This document shows, piece by piece, positions 9,943-18,222 of a stretch of 64,000 bases of DNA. The DNA comes from CBDCYN01 sp965224205 (GTDB taxonomy: Bacteria > Planctomycetota > Phycisphaerae > Phycisphaerales > Phycisphaeraceae). The translations under genes and the position numbers were made by a program. Location: contig CBDCYN010000020.1 of assembly GCA_965224205.1 (NCBI GenBank), positions 14,617 through 78,616 of the forward strand, read 5' to 3'. Under the pieces are notes generated by a model. The model saw nothing but the letters and a program-made list of their open reading frames with translations, was not told the DNA's origin and did no database searches. Every line of letters starts with the position of its first letter. The stretch's first letter is position 1.

Positions 9943-10050
9943 AACGCGTCGCGTATTAATGTCCCACGTTGGGGGATGGATCTGAACCCGCATATTTCCT
10001 TGCCGCCTGTACGAACCCTGCCGTATCTTCATCCGGGAAGGGTTTAGACC
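9943..10050 (-). repeat. ~110-nt repeat element, copy A
   Basis: Read on the plus strand it begins with a near-palindrome around CGCGTCGCGTATT and ends with CTTCATCCGGGAAGGGTTTA. In between it has TTTCCTTGCCGC. The distance between the two conserved ends (about 82 nt) matches copies at 51559-51668 and 63521-63628. It lies 9 nt upstream of the acyltransferase start, so it is probably in that gene's promoter or leader. Confidence 0.6.
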
Positions 10051-10383
10051 GATCCCTCCGCTTGCTTGGCGGATTCCTTCATCTCTGCCCATCGCACCGC
10101 CGACAGGCTGACCTCGGTAACACGCGTCCCGGTTGCGCTTGAGGTTCTACGGCATCGTATCCTCATGGCCCGATCGAAAGAACCTTGTTCACGACTTCTG
10201 AATGACTCCAATGCGTATCAAAATACCGTCTCGGGTAAGCGCTGAACACCGGAAATGCACATACTGCATACACGAATCAGGCTGTCATGGATCCTCCCAT
10301 AGGGGGTGTAACAATCTCCACCAGCTTCCGCAGCATGGCCGTCGGCAAGCAGCTCCTCTTATTTTTTCGGTTGACTTCCTGTA

Positions 10384-10412
10384 TTGCTTGAACCGCCCCC
10401 AATCGTTATAAT
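10384..10412 (+). promoter_or_regulatory. Predicted sigma-70 promoter for the PEP-CTERM gene
   Basis: TTGCTT at 10384-10389, a 17-nt spacer, then a perfect TATAAT at 10407-10412. It lies 80 nt before the chosen start of the downstream gene, in an AT-rich patch. Confidence 0.6.
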
Positions 10413-10492
10413 TTGAATAAAATAACTAGTTTAGATAAGCATAGCGTTCCGTTTACGCCCTTCCTACCCCTGTCATGCGGAGAAGCAAAGAA

Positions 10493-11458
10493 ATGGTGCA
10501 AAGAAGGATCCAAAGGGCTGCGTTCGTTCTCCTTTTGTCACTTTGGTGCGGGTCGGCGTGGGCAGAGCATCTGCGGCTCAAAATCGATCCCGGCCTGAAC
10601 ACCTGGGTCAAGGAGCCGGGAGTAAGACTTGATCTCGATGCCAACGATCCTTCGGGAACCGCGGGTTTCCACACGCCCTATGTCTTGCAGCTCGACGACG
10701 GGTCTTTCCGCATGTACTACGACGCCGTCGGCCCCGGGTTGGTTCTTAGCGCCCACTCCACGGACGGCCTGGACTGGACCAAAGAAGCCGGTACCCGTCT
10801 CGCCGGCGGGCGGGCCCATCCCCATGTCCTGCAGATCAACCCGTCTCAATTCCGGATGTACTACGAAGTCGGCGGCAACCGGATCGGCAGCGCGATCTCC
10901 AGCGACGGCCTGGACTGGACCATCGAGTCGGATAATCTCTTAACGGGCGTCGACCCGATTGTGGTCGAACGCCCCGAAGGTGGCCTGCGGATGTATTACC
11001 GGGGCGTCGGGACCACGTCTATTTTCAGCGCGACCTCGGTCGACGGCATCAGCTGGACGGTCGAACCCGGGGCCCGGGTCTCCAACGCAAGAGAATTTGC
11101 CGCCTTCACGGTCCCCGATGACTCCGTGGTGCTCTATTACGGTCTAGGCACGCCCGCGTTTAGCCAGATCCTTAGCGCACGATCAGCCGACGGGCTGAAC
11201 TTTGAGACCGAGCCCGGGGCCCGATTGCTGCCCGGGGGCCCTGGAGACCTCGATAGCACCCAGGTCCTCACCACCTCGATCATACAGCTCGATAACGGCT
11301 TGGTACGGATGTATTACCAGGGGTCCAATTCCGGGAATATCAACATCCCCGGGCGGGTCTTTAGCGCGGTGATCCCCGAGCCGAGCGCGGGGGTGTTGCT
11401 GGGGGCTTTGATGTTCATCGGCTGGTGCAAACGGTCTTCAGATCGTGAGCACAGCTAG
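10493..11458 (+). CDS. PEP-CTERM exported beta-propeller-like protein
   Basis: A 321-residue protein. I prefer the ATG at 10493 (GGAGA at 10479-10483) over the ATG at 10475, which itself precedes that site. It has a signal peptide (RRIQRAAFVLLLSLWCGSAWA). The body has repeated blades with the pattern SADGLDWT and QFRMYYEV, recurring about every 50-60 residues, as in five-bladed glycosidase-like (GH43/GH32-type) propellers. No catalytic acids can be assigned safely. The C-terminus is a PEP-CTERM sorting signal: IPEPSAGVLLGALMFIGW followed by basic residues, recognised by an exosortase for cleavage and surface delivery. It lies alone, with its own promoter. It may bind or act on an extracellular polysaccharide; this is inferred. 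Confidence 0.82.
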   Translation: MVQRRIQRAAFVLLLSLWCGSAWAEHLRLKIDPGLNTWVKEPGVRLDLDANDPSGTAGFHTPYVLQLDDGSFRMYYDAVGPGLVLSAHSTDGLDWTKEAGTRLAGGRAHPHVLQINPSQFRMYYEVGGNRIGSAISSDGLDWTIESDNLLTGVDPIVVERPEGGLRMYYRGVGTTSIFSATSVDGISWTVEPGARVSNAREFAAFTVPDDSVVLYYGLGTPAFSQILSARSADGLNFETEPGARLLPGGPGDLDSTQVLTTSIIQLDNGLVRMYYQGSNSGNINIPGRVFSAVIPEPSAGVLLGALMFIGWCKRSSDREHS

Positions 11459-11490
11459 CACGGTCGTCATGTGCGATGAAGGGGCACGGT

Positions 11491-11535
11491 GGCTGTAGCT
11501 GCGGACTGGCAGCCCGCAGCTGAATTACCCGCAGG
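11491..11535. repeat. Short palindromic intergenic repeat, copy 1
   Basis: Contains AGCTGCGG (11497-11504) and its perfect complement CCGCAGCT (11514-11521). A related copy is at 12426-12470. There is no T-run, so it is probably a REP-like repeat rather than a terminator, though it follows the PEP-CTERM gene. Confidence 0.5.
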
Positions 11536-11721
11536 GAACAGACACGTTCTTGATTCTATAGAACACCGCTGCGGATCGAGCCGCCCATCTTGTCCTCTTG
11601 AGACGATCGATCCTCACATTGCAAACCCTTGCCCGTCCTGTTAGAACAAAGCCGGTCGGGTGCACGTATTCTGTACCATGTAAACCGGATCGGGCTTTAT
11701 CTCCCCATAGGAGTTTTTGAC

Positions 11722-12348
11722 ATGAAGTTGAATCGTCTCTTGCTGTTGGGCGGGCTGATCGTTGCTTTCTGTATCACCGGCTTCGTGGGCGCCAATGCCA
11801 CCCACATGCTCTCAAGTCGGCCCACCGCGGTAGCGGTCGTAGATATCGCCGCCGTTTTGGACTCGATGAAGGAAAAGATGCAGATCGAAGCCGACCTGCG
11901 GACCCAGCAAGAAGAAGACCGTAGCAAAGCCGAGGCCATGGCCAGCGACCTCAAAGCCCTTGAAAGCGACCTAGACATCCTCGCCCGCGGCACCCCGGCC
12001 TACGACGAAAAGCTCCAGGAGCTCGACCGAAAAATCATCGAGGTCCAGAGCTGGCAGCAGTACCAGCAGCAGAAATATCAACGCGAAAGCGCCCGTCAGA
12101 TGATCCGGCTCTACCAGAAGATCTCAGCCAAGGCCGGCGAGGTGGCCAAAGAAAACGGATATGACATCGTTCTCTATAAAGATCAGCCGATCGACGTGGA
12201 TTTCCGCAAGGTCGAGCCGAAGATGATCTCCAGCGTGATCAAGACCCTGGTCTCGCAGCGGAAGATGCTGTGGTCCTCAGACGAGATCGATATCACCGAA
12301 CAACTCATCCAACGGATGAACAACGAGTTCAGCAACCTCGCTCAGTAA
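11722..12348 (+). CDS. OmpH/Skp-like periplasmic chaperone
   Basis: A 208-residue protein. The start is set by AGGAG at 11709-11713, 8 nt before ATG; an upstream in-frame ATG at 11629 lacks a site. The N-terminus has a signal anchor (RLLLLGGLIVAFCITGFVGA). It is followed by AVVDIAAVLDSM, the start of the OmpH fold, and then a long charged coiled coil (about residues 50-140, KAEAMASDLKALESDLD and similar). The end returns to the globular fold (YDIVLYKDQPIDV). Skp holds unfolded outer-membrane proteins in the periplasm. Its position just before lpxD mirrors the skp-lpxD-fabZ-lpxA order of proteobacteria and supports a true outer membrane with lipid A. Confidence 0.82.
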   Translation: MKLNRLLLLGGLIVAFCITGFVGANATHMLSSRPTAVAVVDIAAVLDSMKEKMQIEADLRTQQEEDRSKAEAMASDLKALESDLDILARGTPAYDEKLQELDRKIIEVQSWQQYQQQKYQRESARQMIRLYQKISAKAGEVAKENGYDIVLYKDQPIDVDFRKVEPKMISSVIKTLVSQRKMLWSSDEIDITEQLIQRMNNEFSNLAQ

Positions 12349-12425
12349 GATCACGGCTCCGCGGCGGCCGGGGACCAAAACCCTTGAGTTGAAAGAAAAC
12401 GAGTAAAGATCCATTGTTTCCAGGA

Positions 12426-12470
12426 GGCTCTAGCTGTGGCTGCCAGCTCGCAGCTGAGGATCCCCACGGG
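12426..12470. repeat. Short palindromic intergenic repeat, copy 2
   Basis: Related to 11491-11535: GGCTCTAGCTGTGGCTG then CGCAGCTGAGG, with an AGCTG/CAGCT stem. It lies in the gap between skp and lpxD, which holds no gene. Confidence 0.45.
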
Positions 12471-12579
12471 TGAGATACCCGATTTATCCTTACCTCCATC
12501 TACAGGACGACCCTCGACGCGGTATCTTGTGACGCGATGATGGATAGACCGTTCTTGACGCCCGTCGCCGACTTCGCGG

Positions 12580-13629
12580 ATGATCCGTTACACCTCACAG
12601 CAGATCTGTGACCTGGTCGATGGCCATTTAGAGGGCCCCAGCGACCTGACGATCCACGGGATCGATCAGCTCAGCTGCGCCACAGCAGACCAGATTACGT
12701 TCCTCCGTGATGGTAAACACGCCAAACACTGGGCTGAATCGAACGCTTCGGTCGCGTTGGTGACCGAAGGGGTTGACGTCGAAGCGATACCCGGCCGTGC
12801 GTTGATCCGGGTCGCGGATGCCGACCTGGCGGTCGCCGAAATCCTCAGGCTTTTCGCTGCCCCGCAAGCCACCCTCGCCGCCGGGACACACCCATCGGCA
12901 ACTGTCGATGCCGCAGCGAAGCTGGCCCCGAGTGTGGCTCTCGGCCCCGGCTGCTACGTCGGCCCAGATGTGAAAATCGGTCCCGATAGCGTCTTGCATG
13001 CCAATGTCACCGTGCTCGACGCGACGACGATCGGCAACGGTTGTACTTTATACCCTGGTGTGGTGGTCCGTGAACGCTGCGAGATAGGTTCAAGGGTCAC
13101 GATCCACCCCAACGCGGTGATCGGGACCGACGGGTTTGGGTATAGGCCCGACCCGGGGGGGTCACGGTGGGTCAAGATCCCGCAGATCGGCTCGGTGGTA
13201 ATCGAAGACGATGTGGAGATCGGAGCCGGCACATGCATCGATCGCGGCAAATTCTCCGCGACCGTCATCGGCCAAGGCACCAAGATCGACAACCTCTGTC
13301 ACATCGCTCATAACTGCCGGATCGGCCGTCATTGCGTCTTAGCGGCGCAGGTCGGGTTGTCCGGAGGGGTAAAAGTTGAAGACTGGGCTGTGATCGCGGG
13401 TCAGGTGGGTATCGTTGAGCACCTCAATATTGGGGCCGCTGCTCGTATCGGGGCCAAAAGCGGGGTGATGGACGATGTGCCCGCTGGGGAATCGTGGATG
13501 GGCATCCCCGCCCACGACACGCGCAAGACGTTGCGGGAATGGGCAGCGGTGCGTAGACTTCCAGATCTGTGGAAGGCGCTGAAGAAGATAGAGTTAGTGA
13601 AAGCCGGTCTAACCACAGGAAAAAAATAA
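12580..13629 (+). CDS. lpxD: UDP-3-O-acylglucosamine N-acyltransferase
   Basis: A 349-residue protein, the usual LpxD length. The N-terminal uridine-binding domain (about 1-100; IDQLSCATADQITFL) is followed by a left-handed beta-helix of hexapeptides (about 105-320) and a C-terminal helix. The catalytic region IAHNCRIGRHC carries the His equivalent to E. coli His239, and GTDGFGYRP is the typical acyl-chain segment. It adds the second hydroxyacyl chain in lipid A synthesis, using acyl-ACP. The ATG at 12580 has no strong ribosome site. It is followed by lpxC-fabZ and lpxA on the same strand. Confidence 0.93.
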   Translation: MIRYTSQQICDLVDGHLEGPSDLTIHGIDQLSCATADQITFLRDGKHAKHWAESNASVALVTEGVDVEAIPGRALIRVADADLAVAEILRLFAAPQATLAAGTHPSATVDAAAKLAPSVALGPGCYVGPDVKIGPDSVLHANVTVLDATTIGNGCTLYPGVVVRERCEIGSRVTIHPNAVIGTDGFGYRPDPGGSRWVKIPQIGSVVIEDDVEIGAGTCIDRGKFSATVIGQGTKIDNLCHIAHNCRIGRHCVLAAQVGLSGGVKVEDWAVIAGQVGIVEHLNIGAAARIGAKSGVMDDVPAGESWMGIPAHDTRKTLREWAAVRRLPDLWKALKKIELVKAGLTTGKK

Positions 13630-13748
13630 CCACGCCGCGTGCGGGCCCATCGACGGTGGTGGCAGCGTCGTCACCACAGCTTCTGTGATCAGTCTATAGA
13701 ATCATTGAATAGGGTAGCTTTTCCGCCCTCTTTGCCCGGGTTGAGCCG

Positions 13749-15059
13749 ATGGAACTTCAGCACACGATTAATCAACCCGCATCCCTGGAGGGTCGCGGCT
13801 TATTCACCGGCGAACACGCCACGGTGCGCTTCATCCCCGCCCCGGCGAACCATGGGGTTGTGTTCGTCCGCAAAGACCTTGGGGGCATCGAGATCCCAGC
13901 CTTGATCAGCCACGTGATCAAGCGGGCCAGGCGGACCACCCTGCGACGCGACGACGCCTCGGTCGAGACCTGTGAACACTGCCTCAGCGCCGTGGCGGGG
14001 CTACAGATCGACAACCTGATTATCGAGATCAATGGCCCCGAGCTGCCAGCTCTCGATAGCTCGTCGCAACCTTACCTCCAAGTGTTAAGCCAAGCCGGGA
14101 TTGAACCATGCGACGCGCCGCGATACCGCCTTCAAGTCACCCAACCGGTGGTGGTCCGCCACGAAGACGCGATGGTCGCCGCCGTCCCCAGCGACGAGCC
14201 GACCATGCAGGTCCTTTTCGAGCTCGACTATGCCCAGAACAGCAATATCGGGCGCCAATTTAGAGCGTTTAGCTTTACCAATGGCGACTACGCCCAGCAG
14301 ATCGCCCCGGCTAGGACTTTCGTACTCGATACCGAGATCGATGGCTTACGGTCAGCGGGCTTGGGCCTGCACCTAACCGAGGAGGACGTCCTGGTCATCG
14401 GAGAAAACGGACCGTTAGGGAATAATGATTTCCGCTTCCCCGACGAACCGGTCCGCCACAAGATCGTCGACCTGATCGGAGATCTCTACTTGCTGGGTTC
14501 TCCCATCCGGGGCCGTATCATCGCCCGTAAATCGGGCCACGCCCTGAACCACGCGATGGTCCGCAAACTGCTCCTTCAGCAGCAAACCCAACATCGAAAA
14601 GACATTACGGCCCATCACAACATCTTGGATATCCGCAAGTTAAGTCGTATCCTCCCCCACCGGTACCCGATGCTGCTGGTCGACCGGGTGGTGGAGGTCG
14701 ATTCCGACCGCCGAGCGGTCGGGATCAAAAACGTGACGATCAATGAGCCCTTTTTTCAGGGTCACTACCCCGGCACGCCTATCATGCCTGGGGTGCTCGT
14801 GGTTGAGGCGATGGCCCAGCTCTCGGGGGTGTTGATCGGGCAGAAGCTCGAGCACACCGGCAAACTCGCGGTCCTGCTGAGCCTCGACCGGGTGAAACTA
14901 CGCCGGCCGGTGACCCCCGGAGATCAGGTGGTCCTCGAGGCCGAGTCGGTGAGGGTGCGTCGCCGGATCGCTCATATGCGTTGCCGAGCGTATGTCGCCG
15001 AGGACCTCGTCGCAGAAGCAGAGGTGAAGTTTATGTTGGTGGATGACGATCAAGAGTAG
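13749..15059 (+). CDS. lpxC-fabZ: Bifunctional LpxC deacetylase / FabZ dehydratase fusion
   Basis: A 436-residue fusion. Residues 1-285 are LpxC, the zinc UDP-3-O-acyl-GlcNAc deacetylase that commits the cell to lipid A. The zinc and catalytic residues are visible: Glu76-His77 in CEHCLSA, His237 and Asp241 in RHKIVD, His264 in SGHALNHA. Residues 292-436 are FabZ, the 3-hydroxyacyl-ACP dehydratase: LPHRYPMLLVDRV, then His339 in FFQGHYPGTPIMPG and Glu353 in VVEAMAQ. Both halves look intact. The fusion ties hydroxyacyl-ACP consumption to membrane lipid synthesis and is known in Bacteroidetes and related outer-membrane phyla. It lies between lpxD and lpxA. Confidence 0.94.
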   Translation: MELQHTINQPASLEGRGLFTGEHATVRFIPAPANHGVVFVRKDLGGIEIPALISHVIKRARRTTLRRDDASVETCEHCLSAVAGLQIDNLIIEINGPELPALDSSSQPYLQVLSQAGIEPCDAPRYRLQVTQPVVVRHEDAMVAAVPSDEPTMQVLFELDYAQNSNIGRQFRAFSFTNGDYAQQIAPARTFVLDTEIDGLRSAGLGLHLTEEDVLVIGENGPLGNNDFRFPDEPVRHKIVDLIGDLYLLGSPIRGRIIARKSGHALNHAMVRKLLLQQQTQHRKDITAHHNILDIRKLSRILPHRYPMLLVDRVVEVDSDRRAVGIKNVTINEPFFQGHYPGTPIMPGVLVVEAMAQLSGVLIGQKLEHTGKLAVLLSLDRVKLRRPVTPGDQVVLEAESVRVRRRIAHMRCRAYVAEDLVAEAEVKFMLVDDDQE

Positions 15060-15280
15060 GCTAAAAACACAGAGGGCGTCGATACGTTACTTATATATAT
15101 CGCCGGCTAGTTGGCGAAGATCCAACAAGAGAAGATACTCCGTGCGTAACGCTTCTATCGAATATGCGGATTTAAGTGAGGTGGCCGACAAACGCGTGAA
15201 CACCTAAACATCAAGGCCGTGGGCGATGACGGCCACCGACCTCGCACGCGGCACGGGCACAGACCCACAACCGATCGATC

Positions 15281-16126
15281 ATGAACCAGATCCATCCTAC
15301 CGCGGTGATTGAACCCGGCGCCGAGCTGGAAGACGGCGTGAGCATCGGCCCGTTCTGCTACGTTGGGCCCAAAGTGAAAATCGGTTCGGGCACACGCCTG
15401 ATCGGCCATGTCACCCTCCTGGGACGTACTGTCCTGGGATCGGACAACACGATCTGGCCCCAGGCCACGCTCGGCGGCGACCCCCAGGACCTTAAATTCG
15501 AGGGCGAGGAAACCGCCCTGATCATCGGCGATGGCAACGAGATCCGCGAGTCGGTCACGATCCACCCCGGCACCGCCAACGGGGGCGAGGTCACCCGGGT
15601 CGGCAACGACAACCTGTTCATGGTCGGGGCCCACATCGCCCACGACTGCACGATCGGCAACCACGTGGTCTTAGCCAACGCGGTCCACCTCGCGGGCCAT
15701 ATCAGCATCCAGAACCACGCGGTGATCTCCGGCGCCAGCGGCCTGCACCACTTCGTGACCGTCGGTCAGTACGCGTTCATCGGGGGCATGACGCGGATCG
15801 TCCACGACGCCCCACCGTTCATGATCCTCGAGGGCAACCCCTCGAAGGTCCGCGGGGTCAACACCATCGGCCTAGCCCGCCACCGGTTCCCGAAAGAAAA
15901 CATCGACCACCTCAAAGACGCCTACCGCCGCCTGTTCCGCAACAACGCGCCCGACGGGGTTGTCAAGACCATGGCCGAGAGCCTCGATCACCTCGAAGCA
16001 GCCTACCCGCACGACGAGTGCATCGCGATGCTGGTCCGGTTCATCCGTAACTCGTCGATCGGGATGCACGGCCGGTACCGAGAGTCCCGCCGAAGCGATA
16101 ACCGCAGGGCCGCCCCGGTCAAGTAA
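15281..16126 (+). CDS. lpxA: UDP-N-acetylglucosamine O-acyltransferase
   Basis: A 281-residue protein; E. coli LpxA is 262. It starts at the ATG at 15281. The left-handed beta-helix starts at IHPTAVIEPGAELEDGV. DPQDLKFEGEETALIIG and the catalytic-His loop MVGAHIAHDCTIGNHV are classic LpxA, and ILEGNPSKVRGVNTIGLARH is the C-terminal substrate loop. A helical C-terminal domain follows. The last 15 residues are Arg-rich and probably disordered. It catalyses the first step of lipid A synthesis. The 221 nt before it hold no gene. Confidence 0.94.
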   Translation: MNQIHPTAVIEPGAELEDGVSIGPFCYVGPKVKIGSGTRLIGHVTLLGRTVLGSDNTIWPQATLGGDPQDLKFEGEETALIIGDGNEIRESVTIHPGTANGGEVTRVGNDNLFMVGAHIAHDCTIGNHVVLANAVHLAGHISIQNHAVISGASGLHHFVTVGQYAFIGGMTRIVHDAPPFMILEGNPSKVRGVNTIGLARHRFPKENIDHLKDAYRRLFRNNAPDGVVKTMAESLDHLEAAYPHDECIAMLVRFIRNSSIGMHGRYRESRRSDNRRAAPVK

Positions 16127-16294
16127 CCCCTCCGTGACAGCTGCCACACGAAACAGTAAAAAGACAACCCGACCTGGCCCGAGGACACGGCGTGACCAGC
16201 GCGCCCCGCGGCGTTACGATCGGGACCAATCCTGCCGGCCAGTGACGCGTCTAACCCACAAAGAGGATTCGCCAAGGAGAGAGGAATTCGACCG

Positions 16295-17800
16295 ATGATC
16301 GACGTGATGATCATTACCTATAACGAAGCGGTCAACCTGCCCGACTGCCTAGCCGCCCTCAAGGGGTGGGTGAACAAGATCGTCGTGATCGATAGCGGCT
16401 CGACCGACGGCACGCAGAAAGTCGCCCAGTCCTACGGCGCGACCGTTATCCACCACGATTGGGAAGGCTATGCCAAGCAGAAGAATTGGGGACTCGAGAA
16501 CATCCCGTTCGAATCCCCCTGGTTGCTGCTGGTCGACGCCGACGAGGTCATCACCCCCAAGGTCCGTGACGAGCTGGTGGCGATCGCGTCCAAGCCGCCC
16601 CAAGAGGTGCCCGAGAACGGGTTCTTCATCAACCGGCTAACCTACTTCCTGGGCCGGCCGATCCGCCACTGCGGGTTCTACCCCAGCTGGAACCTGCGTT
16701 TTTTCAAACGGGACAAAGGGGTCTACGAGGAACGAGAGGTCCACGAGCACATGATCATCGACCACCCGGTCGGCTACATCCCCGAGCCGATGCTCCACGT
16801 CGACCGGCGCGGCCTCGAGCACTACATCGCCAAGCACAACCGCTACTCCACCCTCGAAGCGAGGGTCCTGTTCCGCGAGATCACCGACAAGACACCCCAG
16901 ACCGACCTACCGAACCTCACACAGGCCAACCGGCTCAACCGCTGGCTCAAACGCACGCTCATGCCGTGGGTCCCCACGCCGGGTCTGTGGCGGTTTTTAT
17001 ATATGTACATCGCTCGGCTGGGCTTCCTCGACGGCCGGGCGGGCCTGACGTTCTGCAAATTCATCTGCATGTACGATTACATGTTGTCCCTGAAGCTACG
17101 CGAGGCCCTGCGTCAAGCCAAGCAAAGCGACGGGTACACCGTGCCCCTCGATTCCGGTCTGGCGATATACGAAGGCAACGAGGCGGTCGATACCCGCGGT
17201 CAAACACCCCCGGCAGATGATCCATCGCTCGCCGACCCAGTCGGGGTGGACACCGCCCCACCGGAGCAGACCCAACCCGAATCCAGCCCGTGGAGTTTCC
17301 GTGAGAAGCTGGTCCGGGCGCTGTGGATGCTGATCGGCCGGCCGATCTTCCGGCTAAGCTTCCACAACTGGCACCGGTTCCGTTGCACGCTGCTGCGGCT
17401 GTTCGGGGCCAAGCTCGGGCGGCGGGTGGCGATCCGTCCCACCACCAGCATCGAGGTGCCGTGGATGCTCGAGATCGACGACGACGCGACCATCGGCGAC
17501 GACGCGATCCTCTACAGCTTGGGACGGATCCGCATCGGCAAACGAGCGATCATCAGCCAATACGCCCACCTGTGCGCCGGCACCCACGACTACACCGACC
17601 ACCGGTTCAAGCTCGTGCGCTCACCGATCACGATCGGCGACGACGTGTGGGTCGGCACCGACGCGTACATCGGCCCCGGCGTGACGGTGGGCCGGCTGTC
17701 GGTCGTCGGGGCCCGGTCGAGTGTTTACAAGGACCTGCCCCCCAGGAAGGTCTGCGTGGGCAACCCGGCCAAGCCGATCAAGGATCGGCAGCTAAGATAG
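16295..17800 (+). CDS. GT2 glycosyltransferase fused to LbH acetyltransferase
   Basis: A 501-residue two-domain protein. Residues 1-255 form a family 2 glycosyltransferase of the WaaE/KdtX type: MIITYNEAVNLPDCL, VIDSGSTDGT, AKQKNWGL, LLVDADEVI (DxD) and a REVHEHM stretch. Residues about 280-330 are an acidic, Pro-rich linker. Residues about 330-501 are a hexapeptide acetyltransferase like WcaF: IEVPWMLEIDDDATIGDDA, CAGTHDYTDHRFKL (catalytic-type His), IGDDVWVGTDAYIGPGV and VGNPAKPIK. It would add a sugar and an O-acetyl group to surface glycan. An AGGAGAGAGG run lies about 10 nt upstream of the ATG. It follows lpxA on the same strand. Confidence 0.87.
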   Translation: MIDVMIITYNEAVNLPDCLAALKGWVNKIVVIDSGSTDGTQKVAQSYGATVIHHDWEGYAKQKNWGLENIPFESPWLLLVDADEVITPKVRDELVAIASKPPQEVPENGFFINRLTYFLGRPIRHCGFYPSWNLRFFKRDKGVYEEREVHEHMIIDHPVGYIPEPMLHVDRRGLEHYIAKHNRYSTLEARVLFREITDKTPQTDLPNLTQANRLNRWLKRTLMPWVPTPGLWRFLYMYIARLGFLDGRAGLTFCKFICMYDYMLSLKLREALRQAKQSDGYTVPLDSGLAIYEGNEAVDTRGQTPPADDPSLADPVGVDTAPPEQTQPESSPWSFREKLVRALWMLIGRPIFRLSFHNWHRFRCTLLRLFGAKLGRRVAIRPTTSIEVPWMLEIDDDATIGDDAILYSLGRIRIGKRAIISQYAHLCAGTHDYTDHRFKLVRSPITIGDDVWVGTDAYIGPGVTVGRLSVVGARSSVYKDLPPRKVCVGNPAKPIKDRQLR

Positions 17801-18052
17801 CCGCCGCTTGATCGCCCGCACGCCCCCGAGCCCGCCCAGCAAGGTCAGGCCCATCCAACGCCGCCACGGGCAAGACGCATACACGATCGGCAAGATCACC
17901 CCCGGCACCGGCCGGATGGTCCTGCGGCAAAGCTGTTTTACGCGTCCACCCACCGGCACCCACAGCGAGGCGTGCGCGTGAGCAAGCGGGTTCGGGGTCC
18001 GACAATCATCCGTACGGAAAGTTACGCTAAGGCCGTCTCGTGCCTCAAGCGC
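17792..18052 (-). pseudogene. Possible 3' remnant of a gene lost at the IS boundary
   Basis: An open minus-strand frame of 86 codons ends convergently with the glycosyltransferase gene (9-nt overlap). Its last 55 residues read like a coherent C-terminus: SLWVPVGGRVKQLCRR, VPGVILPIVYAS, then a hydrophobic segment MGLTLLGGLGGV and RAIKRRL. The frame ends at a stop 54 nt from the IS21 end. I do not recognise the family. It could be chance coding in GC-rich DNA. Confidence 0.3.
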
Positions 18053-18222
18053 TCAGGTCGCGCACCAAGTTCCTTTCACTGGTTCCCTCTTCTATTCGCG
18101 GTCGAGCATGGAAACGATCATTGAAAACTGAGCCGGACGGGGGCCGAACATTCATTGAAATTTGAGCCACTGCAGCGGCCATAGCGTGTAGGGATTTAAC
18201 CCCCTGCACGGAGGCCAGATAG

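Larger units (their letters stand above)
9935..10492. other. Divergent gene-free region
   Basis: 558 bases with no convincing gene. It holds one copy of the ~110-nt repeat element (9943-10050) at its left end and a good sigma-70 promoter (10384-10412) at its right end. The 330 bases between show nothing I can name. Confidence 0.5.

Noticed and set aside
18100..18108. Target-site duplication for IS21
   Set aside because: Left and right flanks share at most GCA in different registers, so no duplication can be claimed.
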